From the NCBI GenBank assembly GCA_012184525.1, contig WOFQ01000022.1, positions 248,001 to 312,000 of the forward strand: a stretch of DNA of 64,000 bases. Reading direction: 5' to 3'. The notes below the pieces were generated by a model. That model saw nothing but the letters and a program-made list of their open reading frames with translations, ran no database searches and was not told where the DNA came from. Below are positions 51,614-64,000 of this stretch, one piece after another (position 1 is the stretch's first letter; each line of letters opens with the position of its first letter). Origin of the DNA: Xenoacremonium recifei (taxonomy: Eukaryota > Ascomycota > Sordariomycetes > Hypocreales > Nectriaceae). A program made the position numbers and the translations under genes.

Positions 51614-54600
51614 CTTTGGAAAACGACCGAATATTGGGAGGTATCAGGCTTGGTTAGGGACAATGAACCCCTGACAAGGAGTTGAGGACAGAAAGCAAGC
51701 TTAAATATGCCATCTGACTCTCCCGTTGCGCAACCCAAAGTCTCGAGCTTAAGTCAACTCCATGATATAGTCGACCTTGTGCCGGCATCGGTTCGGTTGT
51801 GCACGGTTCGTCTTCCCCTTTGACCGCTCAGGAACAGGTTAGACAGAGGGGAAACGGGCCGCAAGGTGGTGATCGAAGAGACTCGAGCAACGCATTATCG
51901 AAAGATGTGGTGTTGCGTCCAACATCGAAAAGCTTGTTGCCCGGGCGCGCGAAACGGATGACGGATGTTGCTGTGACGATCGAGAGGGAATTTTGGTTGT
52001 ACGAGATGCGTTTGCTCGTAGGCTCGGCATTTGCGACTCTGTGGAGGGCGAGAGGTTGTGGTCGATGATGTTCCTAGCAGCAGAGATGGCGGATAGGGGG
52101 ACAAAACGCTGGCAGTGCTTTTGGTCGTGAACACAGGCTATGTGCTTCCAAGGAGCCGGTTTGTCATGATCCAAGTCGCCAATGATTGAAGATTGGCGGG
52201 AACCTTTGGCATGTCATCCACCTGTGGAACGAGTATCGCCATCGGTGCCTTCATCTCGTTCTTGAAGATTTGTGTGACTCTTCTGGGCTTGGAGATTCAG
52301 GGGTCATGTAGCGGTGGGAAGGAAGCCTTCCTCAGCAACGACAAACAAGCCATAAAAGGTAATGTTATCTCTTTTGTCAAAAGCAAGCTGCAGCCTGGGG
52401 ACAACATGTTCGCATGCATGATTGCCATTGTTGAAATACCATAAAAGTCCTTGATAGGATTCTAATCACGATAATTTCCACCTGTCTGACGGCTGGAAAT
52501 TGAGCACAGCGCATTGGCTGTCAATACAGGGGAGTCAAGGTCACTAACACTCAGCCGCACCAAAGCACAACAGACACCTTCAACCCTTTAAATTCCCAAC
52601 AAACGAGCCTTTTCAAAGCCCAAATGTCTCCAAAAACTCTCTTTCTTGCCATCTTCATCATCTCGCGATAGAGTTCTTGACGGCATTCCCATCCTCCTGG
52701 CCGGAGCCTCGAGATTCTGCGCCGCGGAGGTGCAGCTCGCCGCCAGTCCTCTCAGTGTCTCACGCCAGGACGCCAAAACTTGAGCTAGGGTGTCGAAGTA
52801 CACTACATCTGAGAAGTACAGTACATTGAGCCCTGCCGTGCCCGCCATGACGCAGGGCGGGATGCAGTCGCGCTTCCCATTTGCCAAGCCGCATATCCCG
52901 CATTCAATAGTCCGTCTGCATGCTCTGGGCCATTCCCTCCATCACGAGAGGGTTTTTGGGACCTTGTGTCGTCAAGATTGAGTGCTCGAGTCAGCCGAGA
53001 TTGAGTTTACGAGCGTCCCGAGAGATCGGATCGTAATAAAGCCACGGGAGTCCACTCGAATTCTCCCGTTGTAGGATCTCACTATAGGGACAGGCTCGCT
53101 TGGAGAATGCTCCGTAGCAGCAGCCCTCGAGCAAAGCCTAAGAATGATGAGCTGCTCTCCGCATTCCAGGCCTGGGGCCGTCGGGAAACGGAGATCCCTA
53201 GGATCAGTCCAGCCGCAGCGGGTTTGGCGCCCCGTAGCGGTACTTACAGCAGGGAACCTGTTCGCCGGTTTCCTGCGATCCACTGATAGAGCGTGGGATT
53301 TACCACTGGCTGTATGCAGTATGCAATCCTTCTCCCGCCATGGAGGGCCTCAAAAGACGGCCGCAGACGGCCGCAGCGTTATCCTCCTGTGCTGTCCAGG
53401 TGACACGTAGCATGGCGTTGCGGTAGTGGTTGCAAACTGCAATGCCTGCATTGGTCCGTCGCTTTTTTCTTTTTCAGCTGGGCCACAACAAGAGAATGTC
53501 TCAGAAGCATTCATGCAAGTTGCTGCAGTTTATGCCCTCAACCTCAACTCTATTGGATGTCGAGAGGTCAGATGACGGGTTTCTCCATAGTGACAAGATG
53601 ATGAAGGAACATGATGGCGTTGCGTGGCGTCAAACCAGCAGGGTATCGTGCAGCAAGTATACAGTGTACACTCGTTGAAGCCTCATCTTTGCCTCTCTTG
53701 GGTTGCCGCAGCGCGACCAGCATCAAGCTAGCTCCCGAATTTCTTCGGTGTCACCTCCCATCTGCAGGGAGACAATCTCGACCGTCATGCGAGGAGCAAA
53801 TATGCAGCTTGGAGACAGCGGTCAACGGCTATCACGGAAGGATTTGGCACTGCATACGCAATCACAGGCCAATATCAAGGACACTTGTCAAGCCTCGCAG
53901 AACGCCACGCGCTTGGAGATCCCACACTTGTCACGAAGCGTCCAACAAGAGCGTTGATGACTCGGGGACGTCGTGGGGGCTGTCACAAAAGGTCAAGCTA
54001 AGAGTCGCCGTGGAAGAGAGAGGTATCTGGACGTAGAGCTATTTGCTCCACTGCATGCAGAGTTTCGTATTGTCATTCGAAATGCGACTGGCTGGAATCC
54101 GAGAGAGGCTGCGAGGCAACAACTCTAGTGAGGGTCTCGACGAGGATGCCTTTTTTCCTTCCCACCGGTTTCGGGTTCGCCGGCGAGACGATGGAAAAAG
54201 TTCCTCGCATGCAGATGATGGGTCTATCGCCCGAAGACAAGTTATGCAGCCAGACAGTAGTGTATTATGCTCGTTGTCTTGGTACTTCGTTCACGAGACA
54301 TGCGGCGAGGATGACTGATCAAGCCTCTGAATCCGGCAACAGTATCATGTCAGCAGGAAACTTCCCATGCCTGTTATTGGCTTCTCAAATCGAATTGTCT
54401 ATATCAAATCACAGTTCTGCTCTGAAGGCTGAGAGAGCAGCGAGCTCAACACGTGTAGCGACGTTGAGGTGCTGAGAGGTGCTGAGCGATTCTGAACAGC
54501 GTTTGCAGTTAATCGAGTTATCGTATCATTGTTTCCGGCTTCCCTTGTATCGATTTGATACCAAGTCCTCTCGTATTCTCTGGTCAACAGACACAATCGT

Positions 54601-57600
54601 TTGATTTTGCTGCCAGTTTCGACGCGTTCGTTTGGGTCTCGACTTCGGAAGAAAGGGGCTCGGTGGCTCGGCGGATTATCGTCTTAAATCATCGTGGGCT
54701 CCTGACACGCATCCAGCATGTATTCCTGAGTCTCATAGCCATGTTCAAGCTAGACCGTGCCAGAGTAATCGTGTTCCTGTTGCCTTGGTGAATCCGTGAT
54801 CGTGGAGGCTCGAGAATCGGTCGAAGGTCGTAAGCACGGGGTGGGAGAATCTTTGGTGACAACTCGGAGTTCTCCAAGACAACTGCCCTCCTTTATAACT
54901 TCCCAGGTGATTCAATACGTAGTGTTGGCGTTGGCAAGTGCTCGAGAAAAGAGACGCGTGTTTGTTGTGCAAGAGTTGCGTTGTTTATCGTCGTAACTCG
55001 GCGAGAGCATCGGTTCCCTTCCCGTAAATCGCAGTCGCCTCGCTTATTCGATGACCTTCGAAAGTTCTTCGGCTTCCATATTAAAGACTGTTGCTTTGAT
55101 TGATGATTCTGACATGACAGAGTTTGAATCTTCATTGTTTCTCGGCAGTAGCTGATGGATGATCAGGTTTCCCGCATCGATAGGGTTGCAGCCTCGGGCT
55201 GGCTCCTCGAACAGACTTCTCGACTGGTGTTTTTCTGGAGCATAGTTCCCAAAGACTTCGGAAGCAAAGCAGAGATTTGAAGTTACTGGCCAGATAGTGA
55301 TTGTATTGGCCATGTTGTTTCGTGATAGTAAGCAAGGCTCTTCGTCTGTAGGATCCGGTCTCCGTACGATTCGGAGACAAAAGCGGGTCCGGGCCGATCC
55401 CGCCCACCCGATGCTGTCCGCTCCGGCCGGCTTGACGGACGTTCTTGGCCCTCAGAGATGGCCGATGTTCCCAAGAAACGAGAAGAGAGCTTGGATGACA
55501 CACAGGAATATGTTGCCAAGAGCCTGAAGACGCTTTTGTATGGTCATGGGACTCTTTATGCATCGTTACGAATCAGCCCCTGAAATCAGGGGTTCACCTT
55601 TGGCCAGACTGGGTGCGAAGAGACCGTAGCCGCAGCGGCCTTTGACAGCGAGGCCGAGACCAAGTCTATCTCAATCTCATCCATGGTTTGAATGGAAGCA
55701 TACTATAATTTCGGCATGGTTTGGGGGCTTCAATCTCGGCATTTGGGCGGTCTGACGAATCTGAGTCACGGATCGGCGCGACACGAGATTGAATAGTTCA
55801 CAACCTGCTACAAACTAGCCAATCAATTACATTCTATCACTCTTCAATTGCCATGGGCAAACACTCAAAGCACCTATTCAGGTTTCAAGGAACGAGGATT
55901 TTGAGATGGTTATGAGATCAACAGTCCAGCAGCTCCCATTCAATAGATGCTTCCGGTATGGATGACAGCATCGATGCGTGATTAGAAGTTCGTCATCTCA
56001 TCCGATCCATCGGATTACTTAAAAGAGCTGTTCCGCAGATAATAGACCATTTGCAGGAATGTCAGCCCGTGTTTGACGATGACCTCGCTCCTATTCGCTC
56101 GCTACACCCACTCTCGGAATTCTCCTTTGCTCCGTGAACAATGCAAATGCCAATCACCTCTCCACTTTACTTGACATATCAGATCTAACTTGATTGTTCC
56201 CTTGTTGACCGTTACTGAATATCCACCGAATCATGTATTTGAGAGGAAATCTCAATTTACTACCCACAAATCATCTGCAGTCCCTTCTCAAGAATGCAAG
56301 GGAGATAGGTTGCCGATCCACAACCCTCTAGTAGGCCTCAAGAGTTGTGGATCAATACGATGATTATGGAAATTCGAGTTTGAAGATTGAGGGCGTCTGT
56401 GCGTTTTTCCCATGTCTTGTGAAGTCTAAAAAATGAATTGTATAGGCCACTGCTCAGCCAGCAGCTTATTTGCAACCATCGAGGAAAATATTCATGTTGT
56501 GGATATGAACAATTAAAGGACAAACTTTCTGCAGGAATCTTATGCTCCTTGTTCACGAGATCTTGTTGAATAATTGCTGTCTACTGATGTTTGCTCCATT
56601 TTGACTCTTCGGATAAGTTCTAGCCTCAGAGTGCCATTTGGTGCGAATCCCCCAACACCAAGAATTCATTCAAGGCACCAGATGTCTCTTACTCTTCGGG
56701 TTCTATCTTCTTTCCTTTTTGGTCTTGCATCATCGTTCAAAGTGGTTGCCTGATGTGGTGCAGTCGTAGTTGAATCAGATAATGCAGGAGTCTCGAGAAG
56801 ATTTTTTGAAGTTCGTGCGGCAGCCTTTATGAACCCAGTATCCGAGTTGAGACCAGCATTCTCACTATGTCCATAAGTCATTGAAGGTCTAAATAGGAAG
56901 TGTGACTCATTTTGAGCAGCTTTTCCTCGTACGTCGGTGTGTTCTGCCTACTGATCGATGCTGTGGAGAATAACTAACCAGCCAACACAGATTGTTTACA
57001 AAGAAAAGTTAAGTTTTGTTTCAACCCGTGGCTATTAAAACGTCCTGCTCCAACAGAGGACTATCTTGGCGATCCACTTCATTCCTATGCAAGTAAATGA
57101 TGTAAGATGAGCCGTCAAAGTCCTGGTCTAGGGTAGCTCAATCATCGAGTGAAAGTGAGGGGCATCATCAACTGAGACCTTTCGTAATTGAACTGGATAT
57201 CTGAATATATCATTCGCGAGGCTGAAATATGGGAACTCTTCTTAACGCTGTGAAGATCGATTACGCCCCTCAGAAATTGGAGCACTTGTCGTTCAGTTTC
57301 GATTTGCGCTGGTTGACAGATGGATACGTAGCCAGCAACAATGACCACGAGAAGGAAATTCCAAATGAACCGGATCTCTCAGTAAGAGAAAACTTAATGC
57401 TTCCGACATAATTTGTTCCTGATATCGTAAAGCTTGAAGCCGTAGGAGTTGCAGACGGTGTTGCAAGTTGGATAATAACACGTGACCACAGCGCACGTGA
57501 CACAAAGCACGTGACTTAGGTCAACTTGACTAAGCCCAGATCGACAGCAACGTTCCAGCCCATGCAAGGCTTACATATTACTGATCAACATCACTCAGCA

Positions 57601-60469
57601 CCACCGCCTCAGTCAAATTGGCCACTCATTGAAGAGTCTTTACAAAATCTGAGCCTCGGGGCGAGATGCCAACAGCCAATGGGAACGTCCGGCCGGGCAA
57701 GCCACTGAACTCACGTCCTCAGCCTTGCAGGAATGTAACCCTCTGCCTCTTCGGACCGACCGCGATCTGACCTTTCCCGGCTGGCCCTAGTCTGGGGTCG
57801 CGAGACCTGTTTTTCGCCCATCCCCCTGTTGCTCCTCCGCGTTGAGCAGGGCCAGGGTCTCTGCGCTGGAAATGCCTGGCCTGGGGCACGGAGAAATACC
57901 CGAGAGCAGGCAGCACGTCAATGCGAAGGAGAGCACGTCAAATTTCCCCGGATCTTGGGGGGGATTGAGGGTGAGGGCGACGAAACTGAGACACAAGAGC
58001 AAAAGGCGGAGTCGCCGAGCTCAGCAGCATCGCCTGAGAAGCCTCGCCTCGCCTCGCCTCACCTTGACCACGCAAGCGAACGCCTCCACCAAGAGTGCCG
58101 AAAGGGCGGCGTGTCCCGGCAGCTACTGCACGATGAGGCCAGAGTGGTCGTCCCGTGCGAATGACGAGATTGGCGCACGACTAACTCCGTACACCGGCAA
58201 AGGACGACGCGCCAGGCCACTGAAGGGTGGGAGGCCGGAGCGCTCCAGGGTCAGAACATACAGTGCGCATTGAATGGCCTCCAAAGGGCCGTTCGAGGAG
58301 CTAACGAATCGCACTGTCTCTTGTGGCGCAGGACTGGCTGTCAAGCATCACCAGGAATCACCTGCTGAGTTGGGATGCTGGCGGTTTGACCAGTGAATTG
58401 TGCCTGAATCCTTTGCATGAGCGGAAATGGCATATATATTAACCCTTTGCCTAGATGCGCTCTTTAGGGACACTATCCGTCGCCAGTGTCTCGGATTATA
58501 TTTCAGGCATGCTGAGTCGACAGCAGACAATACCCGCAAGCTAGGGAGAGCGGCCTTGAAGGTCCTAACGTGTTCTGCTCCAGCCTCTGCTCCACGTTGG
58601 GTTATCATCGCGTGATGAGGACTTATCAGATCTTATCGAGATATCATGCGACAGTGATCTTGGAACATTGTTGTTCAGCCAACTGACGGATTTGTAGGAT
58701 TGCACGCTGGTGTCCTCATACGTCTGTGACGATGTCCCTTGACAGGCCAAAGTCTGGGTGGCATGCACCGTTGCCTTTCAACCGTCACTCAGCCACCTAC
58801 ATCTCAGCTTGAAGACCGTTGTAACAACATGACCGACACATGCCAACTTTATCTTTTTAAAAGGCAGAATCAATTGCGCCTCGAAGCCACCAGAGCGTTT
58901 GCTCCCTCACCCTCAACGTTTTCCGAAAGTTCAGCCAATCCACGTTCTTTTGGTTTCGCTTCAAGAAGAAATTGCCATGTGACTGACGGTATTTTGATCG
59001 AACTTCCACTGCAAAATAATCCCTATTCATGACGCTGATGCGGAAGCGCAACCCTCCGCCATGGCAGACTATGTCGGCAGTTGATCTGGCAACATCGGTG
59101 CTGTGCGAGGAACCACGGCACTAGGAAAGTCTCGTCATTGGAAAGTGGCTATGGTCCAGGCGTTGGTTTGAATAAGTCATTAAAGTTTGGATAAGTCTTT
59201 GTAACTTGACAGATGGGACGAAATGCCGATCCTCATAGCTTAATAAGTCTTGAGGAGATCGAAAATTGGAACCTTGATGAGGCGAAACTTCAAGTCGGAA
59301 CCGTAACCAAGCCCTATTGGTGCTTTAAACCAATTTTCCATACCCTACAGGTGTCGAGTCATGAAACACGAGAAGTGGCCGTGGCAGTGCCTTGAGAAAA
59401 CGTGTGAGCTCCTCCTTGCTTACGTCTCCCAGCCTCAAAGCCAAGGTGCCAAGCGCAGAGACTCATTAAGCCCTGTGGTAGCGCTGCCGATCCGCTGCCT
59501 GACAGGGCTCTCTACGTGCAAGAAGCCTAGAAGTCTAGTGATAGCCGTTCGTACAATTTCCTGCGCCTCTCCTTATCACCAATACGACGGCTATGTCCGC
59601 GGACTCAAGAATGGAAGCTGTACTGACCGCAAGCATCATCATTGCTATGGCAGCCAAGCGAAAGAGTCGCAGCGGCAATGCTTCTGATTTTCTCTCAGAA
59701 ACTGCACCGCGATGGCCAAGCAACTGCCGAGCCGGACTGGGTTGATCATCCGTAGTAGCAAGCGTTCTTGGACGACGCCGGCCCCCGATCCGCGAGGACG
59801 GAACCACGATTCTTCTGCATGAGCTTGTTATTCTTAGAACGCCGGCACTCGTGCAGCGGCTCTCGACCGCAAGTCCAGACCACAGGGCTGATGCAAAACA
59901 GCAAATCCAGGATAGCAGAGCGAAAGCGAGCCCCCAAATAGCCTCTTCCAGCGCAGATCCACCCATCACCACGACAAACAGGCATGTCACCGCAGCCGCA
60001 TCCGGCACGTAAGCCTCGCTCCCGCTCCCGCTCTCTCGACACGCGTAAGGCGAGGAATTGACAGCAGACTAGAGGAAAAGATTAGATCTCTGGGCCTGAC
60101 ATAGCGCCGTTGTGATTGGTGCAAAAGCTCCTGAGGCTGGATTTTACGCGTATGGGCGGGCCTGGCCCAGGCTCTCGGTCTCGGTCCCGCTGCCGCTGAT
60201 GCTAATTCGAGCGCTGGCTCCGCGTATAGTGCTGGGAAAAACATGCATGCAAGATACGGCGATTCAAGGGGAGGAGACTGTTGTTGTGTTGAGGTTATAT
60301 AATGTGGTCTTGGCTCGTGGTTGGGATTAGAGAATAGGAAATCATCAACAGAGTCTTAATAACTGCCTGTGAGCGAAGACAGTGAAACTTCAGCGAAGAA
60401 ACGCCTTGAATCGGATTCGAAACTATCGATCGAAGAACATCTCAGTAAACACCACTACCGGTCGACAAC
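51614..60469. other. Gene-poor region of 8.9 kb
   Basis: No convincing gene, transposase, reverse transcriptase or terminal repeat was found in this stretch. Open frames are short, many lack ATG starts, and both strands look alike. Two parts stand out: 55.6-57.5 kb is distinctly AT-rich, and 57.7-58.3 kb is GC-rich. Three CACGTGAC motifs occur at 57479-57515. Weak candidates for small proteins are a 71-codon minus frame (56666-56881) and a 77-codon plus frame with a hydrophobic start (52211-52444). It could be a decayed mobile region, long regulatory DNA or a non-coding RNA locus. Confidence 0.45.
57479..57515. promoter_or_regulatory. Triple CACGTGAC (E-box) cluster
   Basis: CACGTG followed by AC occurs three times, at 57479, 57494 and 57508, spaced 15 and 14 bases apart. 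CACGTG is the core site of bHLH factors such as fungal Cbf1, Pho4-like and SREBP-like proteins. No gene start is evident close by. Confidence 0.5.
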
Positions 60470-61525
60470 ATGGCGATCAAATATGTCCTGTACAACTACG
60501 ACCCGTCGATGGTGGCGGCAGTCATCTTCATCGTCATCTTCGGACTGTCAGCATTGATGCACGCCTACCAACTCACCCGCAATCGAACGTGGTACTTCAT
60601 CCCGTTCCTAGTAGGATGTCTTTGTATGTAAACAACCACCAGTTTTCAGAGATATGGTACTAATGGATGGCTTCTAGTCGAGACGGTTGGCTACGTCGGC
60701 CGCGCCTTGTCCTCCCAGCAAGCCCCCGATTTCAAGACTCCCCCCTATATCATGCAGTCCCTTCTCCTGCTTCTCGGCCCAGCTCTGCTCGCTGCCTCGA
60801 TCTACATGGTTCTCGGACGGACGATCCGACTTCTCAACGCGGGACATCTCTCGATCATCTCGCCGAACTGGTTGACCAAGGTGTTCGTGTGCGGCGATGT
60901 TCTATCCTTCTTTGCCCAGTCCGGAGGTGCGTACAATATTTCCTAACATAGGATGCAACTTCAACTAACACGGATGAAAGGTGGCGGCATGATGGCTTCG
61001 GCCAAGACTCAGAGCAAGGTCAAGCTGGGCGAGCACGTCATCGTCGGCGGTCTGGGCATCCAGATCATCTTCTTCGGCTTCTTCATGGTTGTGACACTTG
61101 TCTTCCACATGCGCATCCGTTCGCGACCGACCAAGGAGGCAACCGAGTTGACGGTCCCCTGGAGACAGCTGATTCTGGTGCTGTACGCATCGAGCATCCT
61201 CATCATGATCCGAAGTGTTTTCCGTGTGGCCGAGTACGTCGCCGGCCGGGACAGCACGCTACAGAGCAACGAGGTGTACATCTATGTCTTCGATGCCACG
61301 CTCATGTCTATCACGGTGGTGCTCTACAACTGGTTCCATCCAAGCCGGGTCGTCAACAAGAATGCCGATAGGAAGCGTGTGGCCAGCTCGGACGGCTACT
61401 TGATGGAAAGCCAGGAATATCAGGGCCGACCTCACTCGGGCGCCCGTGTTTCAAAGCACTCGTCCGGGCATTCGCAGCCGACCCATGGACACCAGTCCTA
61501 CTCACAGGGTGGCTATTCCAGCTAA
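60470..61525 (+). CDS. RTA1-family membrane protein
   Basis: Three exons (60470-60623, 60678-60926, 60981-61525) encode 315 residues. RTA1-domain proteins are seven-pass fungal membrane proteins linked to lipid translocation or stress and drug tolerance (yeast Rta1, Rsb1, Rtm1); their mechanism is unsettled. The expected layout is present: short N-terminus (MAIKYVLYNYDPS), TM1 (AAVIFIVIFGLSALMHAY), TRNRTWYFIPFLVG, ETVGYVGRALS, then LLLLLGPALLAASIYMVLGR, the family motif region CGDVLSFFAQSGGGGMMA, and VVLYNWFHPSRV at the end of TM7. The tail is hydrophilic and His/Ser/Gly-rich. The second intron falls inside the Gly-rich motif and restores it exactly. The start is the first ATG at the expected distance from TM1. 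Confidence 0.9.
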
Positions 61526-64000
61526 ATGCCGAGTTTTGCCATCAGCTCGACATGAGCTGCGAAGGGAGAAGTGAGCTTCATCTGCCGGTCCGTAAATGGG
61601 CCTTGGACATAAACCGTTGTGTCAAAAACGGGTTCAACGGGAAGAGCGGGAAGGGTTTGTAATACTACTGGGCTTGAAACCTTGCCCCTGGGGTTTCTCG
61701 GCTACCCTTGGCTTGTTGTGGTAGCATGGGCATGGTAAATATGGGATGGAGCTGGTTTGCACCAGCCGAGATTGCTATGGGCGACTAAATAGACAGCTAG
61801 GCGTTGGCAGGATAGACGGTGATAGTTAGTGTACTGAATTCATTTCCTTTGTCCCTTGACATGGCTCTCTTGGGTTCCAACTCGATCAAGTCACACCACT
61901 GGGCTGAGACCAGGTCAAGCGTTCATGGCAGTGAGCACATATGCCAAGGCAGAGTAAATGATAGAGGGAGAGAGATGTTGAGCGACGAACGCCTGTCGGA
62001 TCTGGAAGGGATCTGCTTGATCTCCCACGAGGGTGCTGAAGAGGATGGGCGGAGGGTTGCATCCGCAGGTCATCTCATGTCAGCTTTGACATGTTTCAAC
62101 ACGAGCCTCACCTGGAGGGGGACTTTTGGGATGGGGGTGGCTTGCACGATACTTGATATAGGGCACTCATTGGAGGGCTGCCTTGAGGGAGGCGAAGAGA
62201 CTTGAACTTCCATGCCGTCGATCCTCCACCCCGAAGATTCGCGGAGTGGGATGGCAGACGGGGCGAGGCGGGATGAGGCCTTGGGACTTAGCTCCAAAAC
62301 ACACCATACCAGTCTCAGAGGCACTTTGGGAGGATTACTGATAGAGCGGCAGACGTGGAGAGACAAGAGGAGAGACGCCAGGCTGGGCAGCATGCCTGGC
62401 TGGGTTTGGTTGCGCTCGGATTCCGTCCGCAGTGCCAGAGCAGAGCGTATGTGAAACCAATATGTTTCATTGCGTGCGGTGGGATGCCAATGCTCGCTCG
62501 CAGTCAGCAAACGCTCCCAGCTGAGCCAGTGACTGACTGGCAGAAGCATGTCTCGGATGATCAGTCAGTCTCAGCCTCGCGCACGGCACTTGCAGCTGGA
62601 CCGCAACCCGCCAAGCAGGTCGCTTAACAGGAAAGGGGACGGGACGGCATTCCGGGGCAAGGAGAAGCAGGATCCATCCGTCGGGTGCGCTGCGCTATCA
62701 AGCAAATCGCGATGTCCCGGTCTGTGCTGTCACGATTGCCGAAGGCGATGGATGGATGGATGGTATTTTGGGAGTGTTGAGAGGAGTGGAAATTGTCTGT
62801 GGCGTACAGTACAACGCAGCCGGCGAGGAGGCATCGGTGCCACCTGAGTTGCTCTTGTTTGTTTGTTTGTTCCTGTTCCTGTTCCACCGGACGACTGACT
62901 GCTGCTGCTGCCTGCGACAAGAAGCGACATGGCGTTTGGCGATGCCAGGGCCCGAGTGGCATCGGAGGCTTACACACGCCGCATACGGGTGGCACCAAAC
63001 GAAACGAGCTGCGTGTGACTGCACCGACCTTTTCGAGAACAATGCTGTGCTGCTGCGTGTGAGTAAGCGAGAGAGTACTGGATGACGTCTCAGGCACGGG
63101 ATCTGGGAGAGCTGGCAGGGCAGGGCTGAGTTGGATCGGAGCCGCTTTGCACTCTCGGACGCCCCGAGCAGCGGAAGCCGGCCTCCGTTGATGCTGCTGC
63201 TGCTGAAAGTCAAGTGTCAATGATGAGGCGCCAAGCGTGTTTTAGTCAAAGACAAATGCTAGTGGGCAGTATCTGATTGCTCATAAAAGAATGCGAGACT
63301 CAAGGGCACCAGCTGATATGAGAGGCTATCCAGAATCAGGCACGGGAGGAAGGGAAAGTCATGCAATGTCCCAGTCGAGACACCTGCCTCAGGCCGTAAG
63401 GTTGCGGGTGCCGGCGATGAGCGGGAACAGCGAACAGCTCGTCTGCTGTGGCTGAAGCGTGGACTTGACGCACTGTGTTTTGGCGGGAGCTGCTGTGACG
63501 TTACAGCGCAGCACGGACATCGCGCCCAAAGAGGCGAGGCACGGAAGCAGGATCAGGACAGTCAGAATGATCCGACATGAGCAACAGAGCGTGACAACTT
63601 GTGGAAACGCGTACGTACAAACCTTGAGTTGGCTGATGGAAGCCTTTACCAGAGCGCTGGGTTTGAGGCTCTCAAGGAGAACTTTTCTTGCGTGGAGAGA
63701 TCTCCAGGGACTGCCGGCTCTGAGGCTCGCTGACAGCGCGCCTTGAGCAGCCACTGAGCAGCCACTGACGCGGGACAGTACGCGCACTGCCCTCTACAGT
63801 GCAGCTCAGCCACCCCTGGCCGGGCTCCACTGCTGCTCCCAGCTCTCACCCACACACCCCCTCATCTTCCACAGTGGAAGGGACCCGCCCCCAGTTTTTT
63901 GTTAGGGTTTTCACGGCCAGGTACTGCGCAACAGCGGTTGCAGTGATCTGATGGCTGGGGGTGCCAGCAAACGGGCATGAAGCGAGATAAAAAAAGACAG
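61526..64000. other. Intergenic stretch at the right edge
   Basis: About 2.5 kb. Short simple repeats occur, such as ATGG near 62747-62765, TGTT and TTCCTG runs near 62855-62885, and CTG near 62900. No supported gene, domain or RNA was found. Confidence 0.4.

Noticed and set aside
52211..52444. 77-codon frame with a signal-like hydrophobic start
   Set aside because: Too short and isolated, with no homology or promoter evidence; mentioned only as a weak small-secreted-protein candidate.
59535..60008. Minus-strand frame with hydrophobic segments
   Set aside because: It opens at a GTG, and the downstream ATG version has no recognisable family or supporting promoter. It might be a small membrane protein but cannot be supported.

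Overview
The window looks like nuclear DNA of a filamentous ascomycete (Pezizomycotina, most likely Sordariomycetes). The genes have short introns, mostly 49 to 103 nt, with GTRNGT donors, CTAAC/CTGAC-like branch sites and AG acceptors. Promoter leaders are long and CT-rich, and codons favour C or G at the third position. Gene content is fungal: a Zn2Cys6-like regulator, an RTA1-family membrane protein, an AIM18-type mitochondrial protein, a Mep-type ammonium permease, a Grr1-like F-box/LRR protein and a Ser/Thr-rich GPI protein. Nothing prokaryotic or viral was seen, and no tRNA, rRNA or CRISPR array was recognised.

Left arm (1-8.1 kb): two small Cys/His-rich paralogues (150-485 and 2762-3366, both +) of an unrecognised family, then a conserved-looking unknown (6728-7147, +), separated by long non-coding stretches. 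Housekeeping block (8.1-33.5 kb): Sec72-like TPR protein (-), ribosomal protein uL13 (-), BAG-domain protein (-), dithiol glutaredoxin (+), AIM18-like protein (-), Grr1-like F-box/LRR protein (+), ammonium permease (-), peptidyl-tRNA hydrolase (-) head to head with a Rvs161/Hob3-type BAR protein (+), and Dcp1-like decapping protein (-) head to head with an OCRL-type inositol 5-phosphatase (+).

Accessory region (34-64 kb): a charged orphan protein (34012-34740), a tandem pair of NYN-domain putative RNases (35.6-38.9 kb) whose first copy also carries CCCH and zinc-knuckle motifs but has a broken reading frame, a seven-exon mid-protein zinc-cluster regulator (39.6-43.2 kb, -), a TauD/TfdA-like Fe(II)/2-oxoglutarate oxygenase (46.3-47.8 kb, +), a GPI-anchored Ser/Thr-rich wall protein (50.3-51.6 kb, -), an 8.9-kb stretch with no convincing gene, and an RTA1-family protein (60.5-61.5 kb, +).

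The genes do not form one pathway. Some share broad themes: protein targeting, translation and quality control (Sec72, uL13, BAG, Pth1), membrane remodelling (BAR protein and phosphoinositide phosphatase) and mRNA decay (Dcp1, and by inference the NYN pair). The best candidates for something undescribed are the Cys/His-rich pair and the NYN duplication. All exon boundaries were read by eye from splice consensus and reading phase and have no transcript support.
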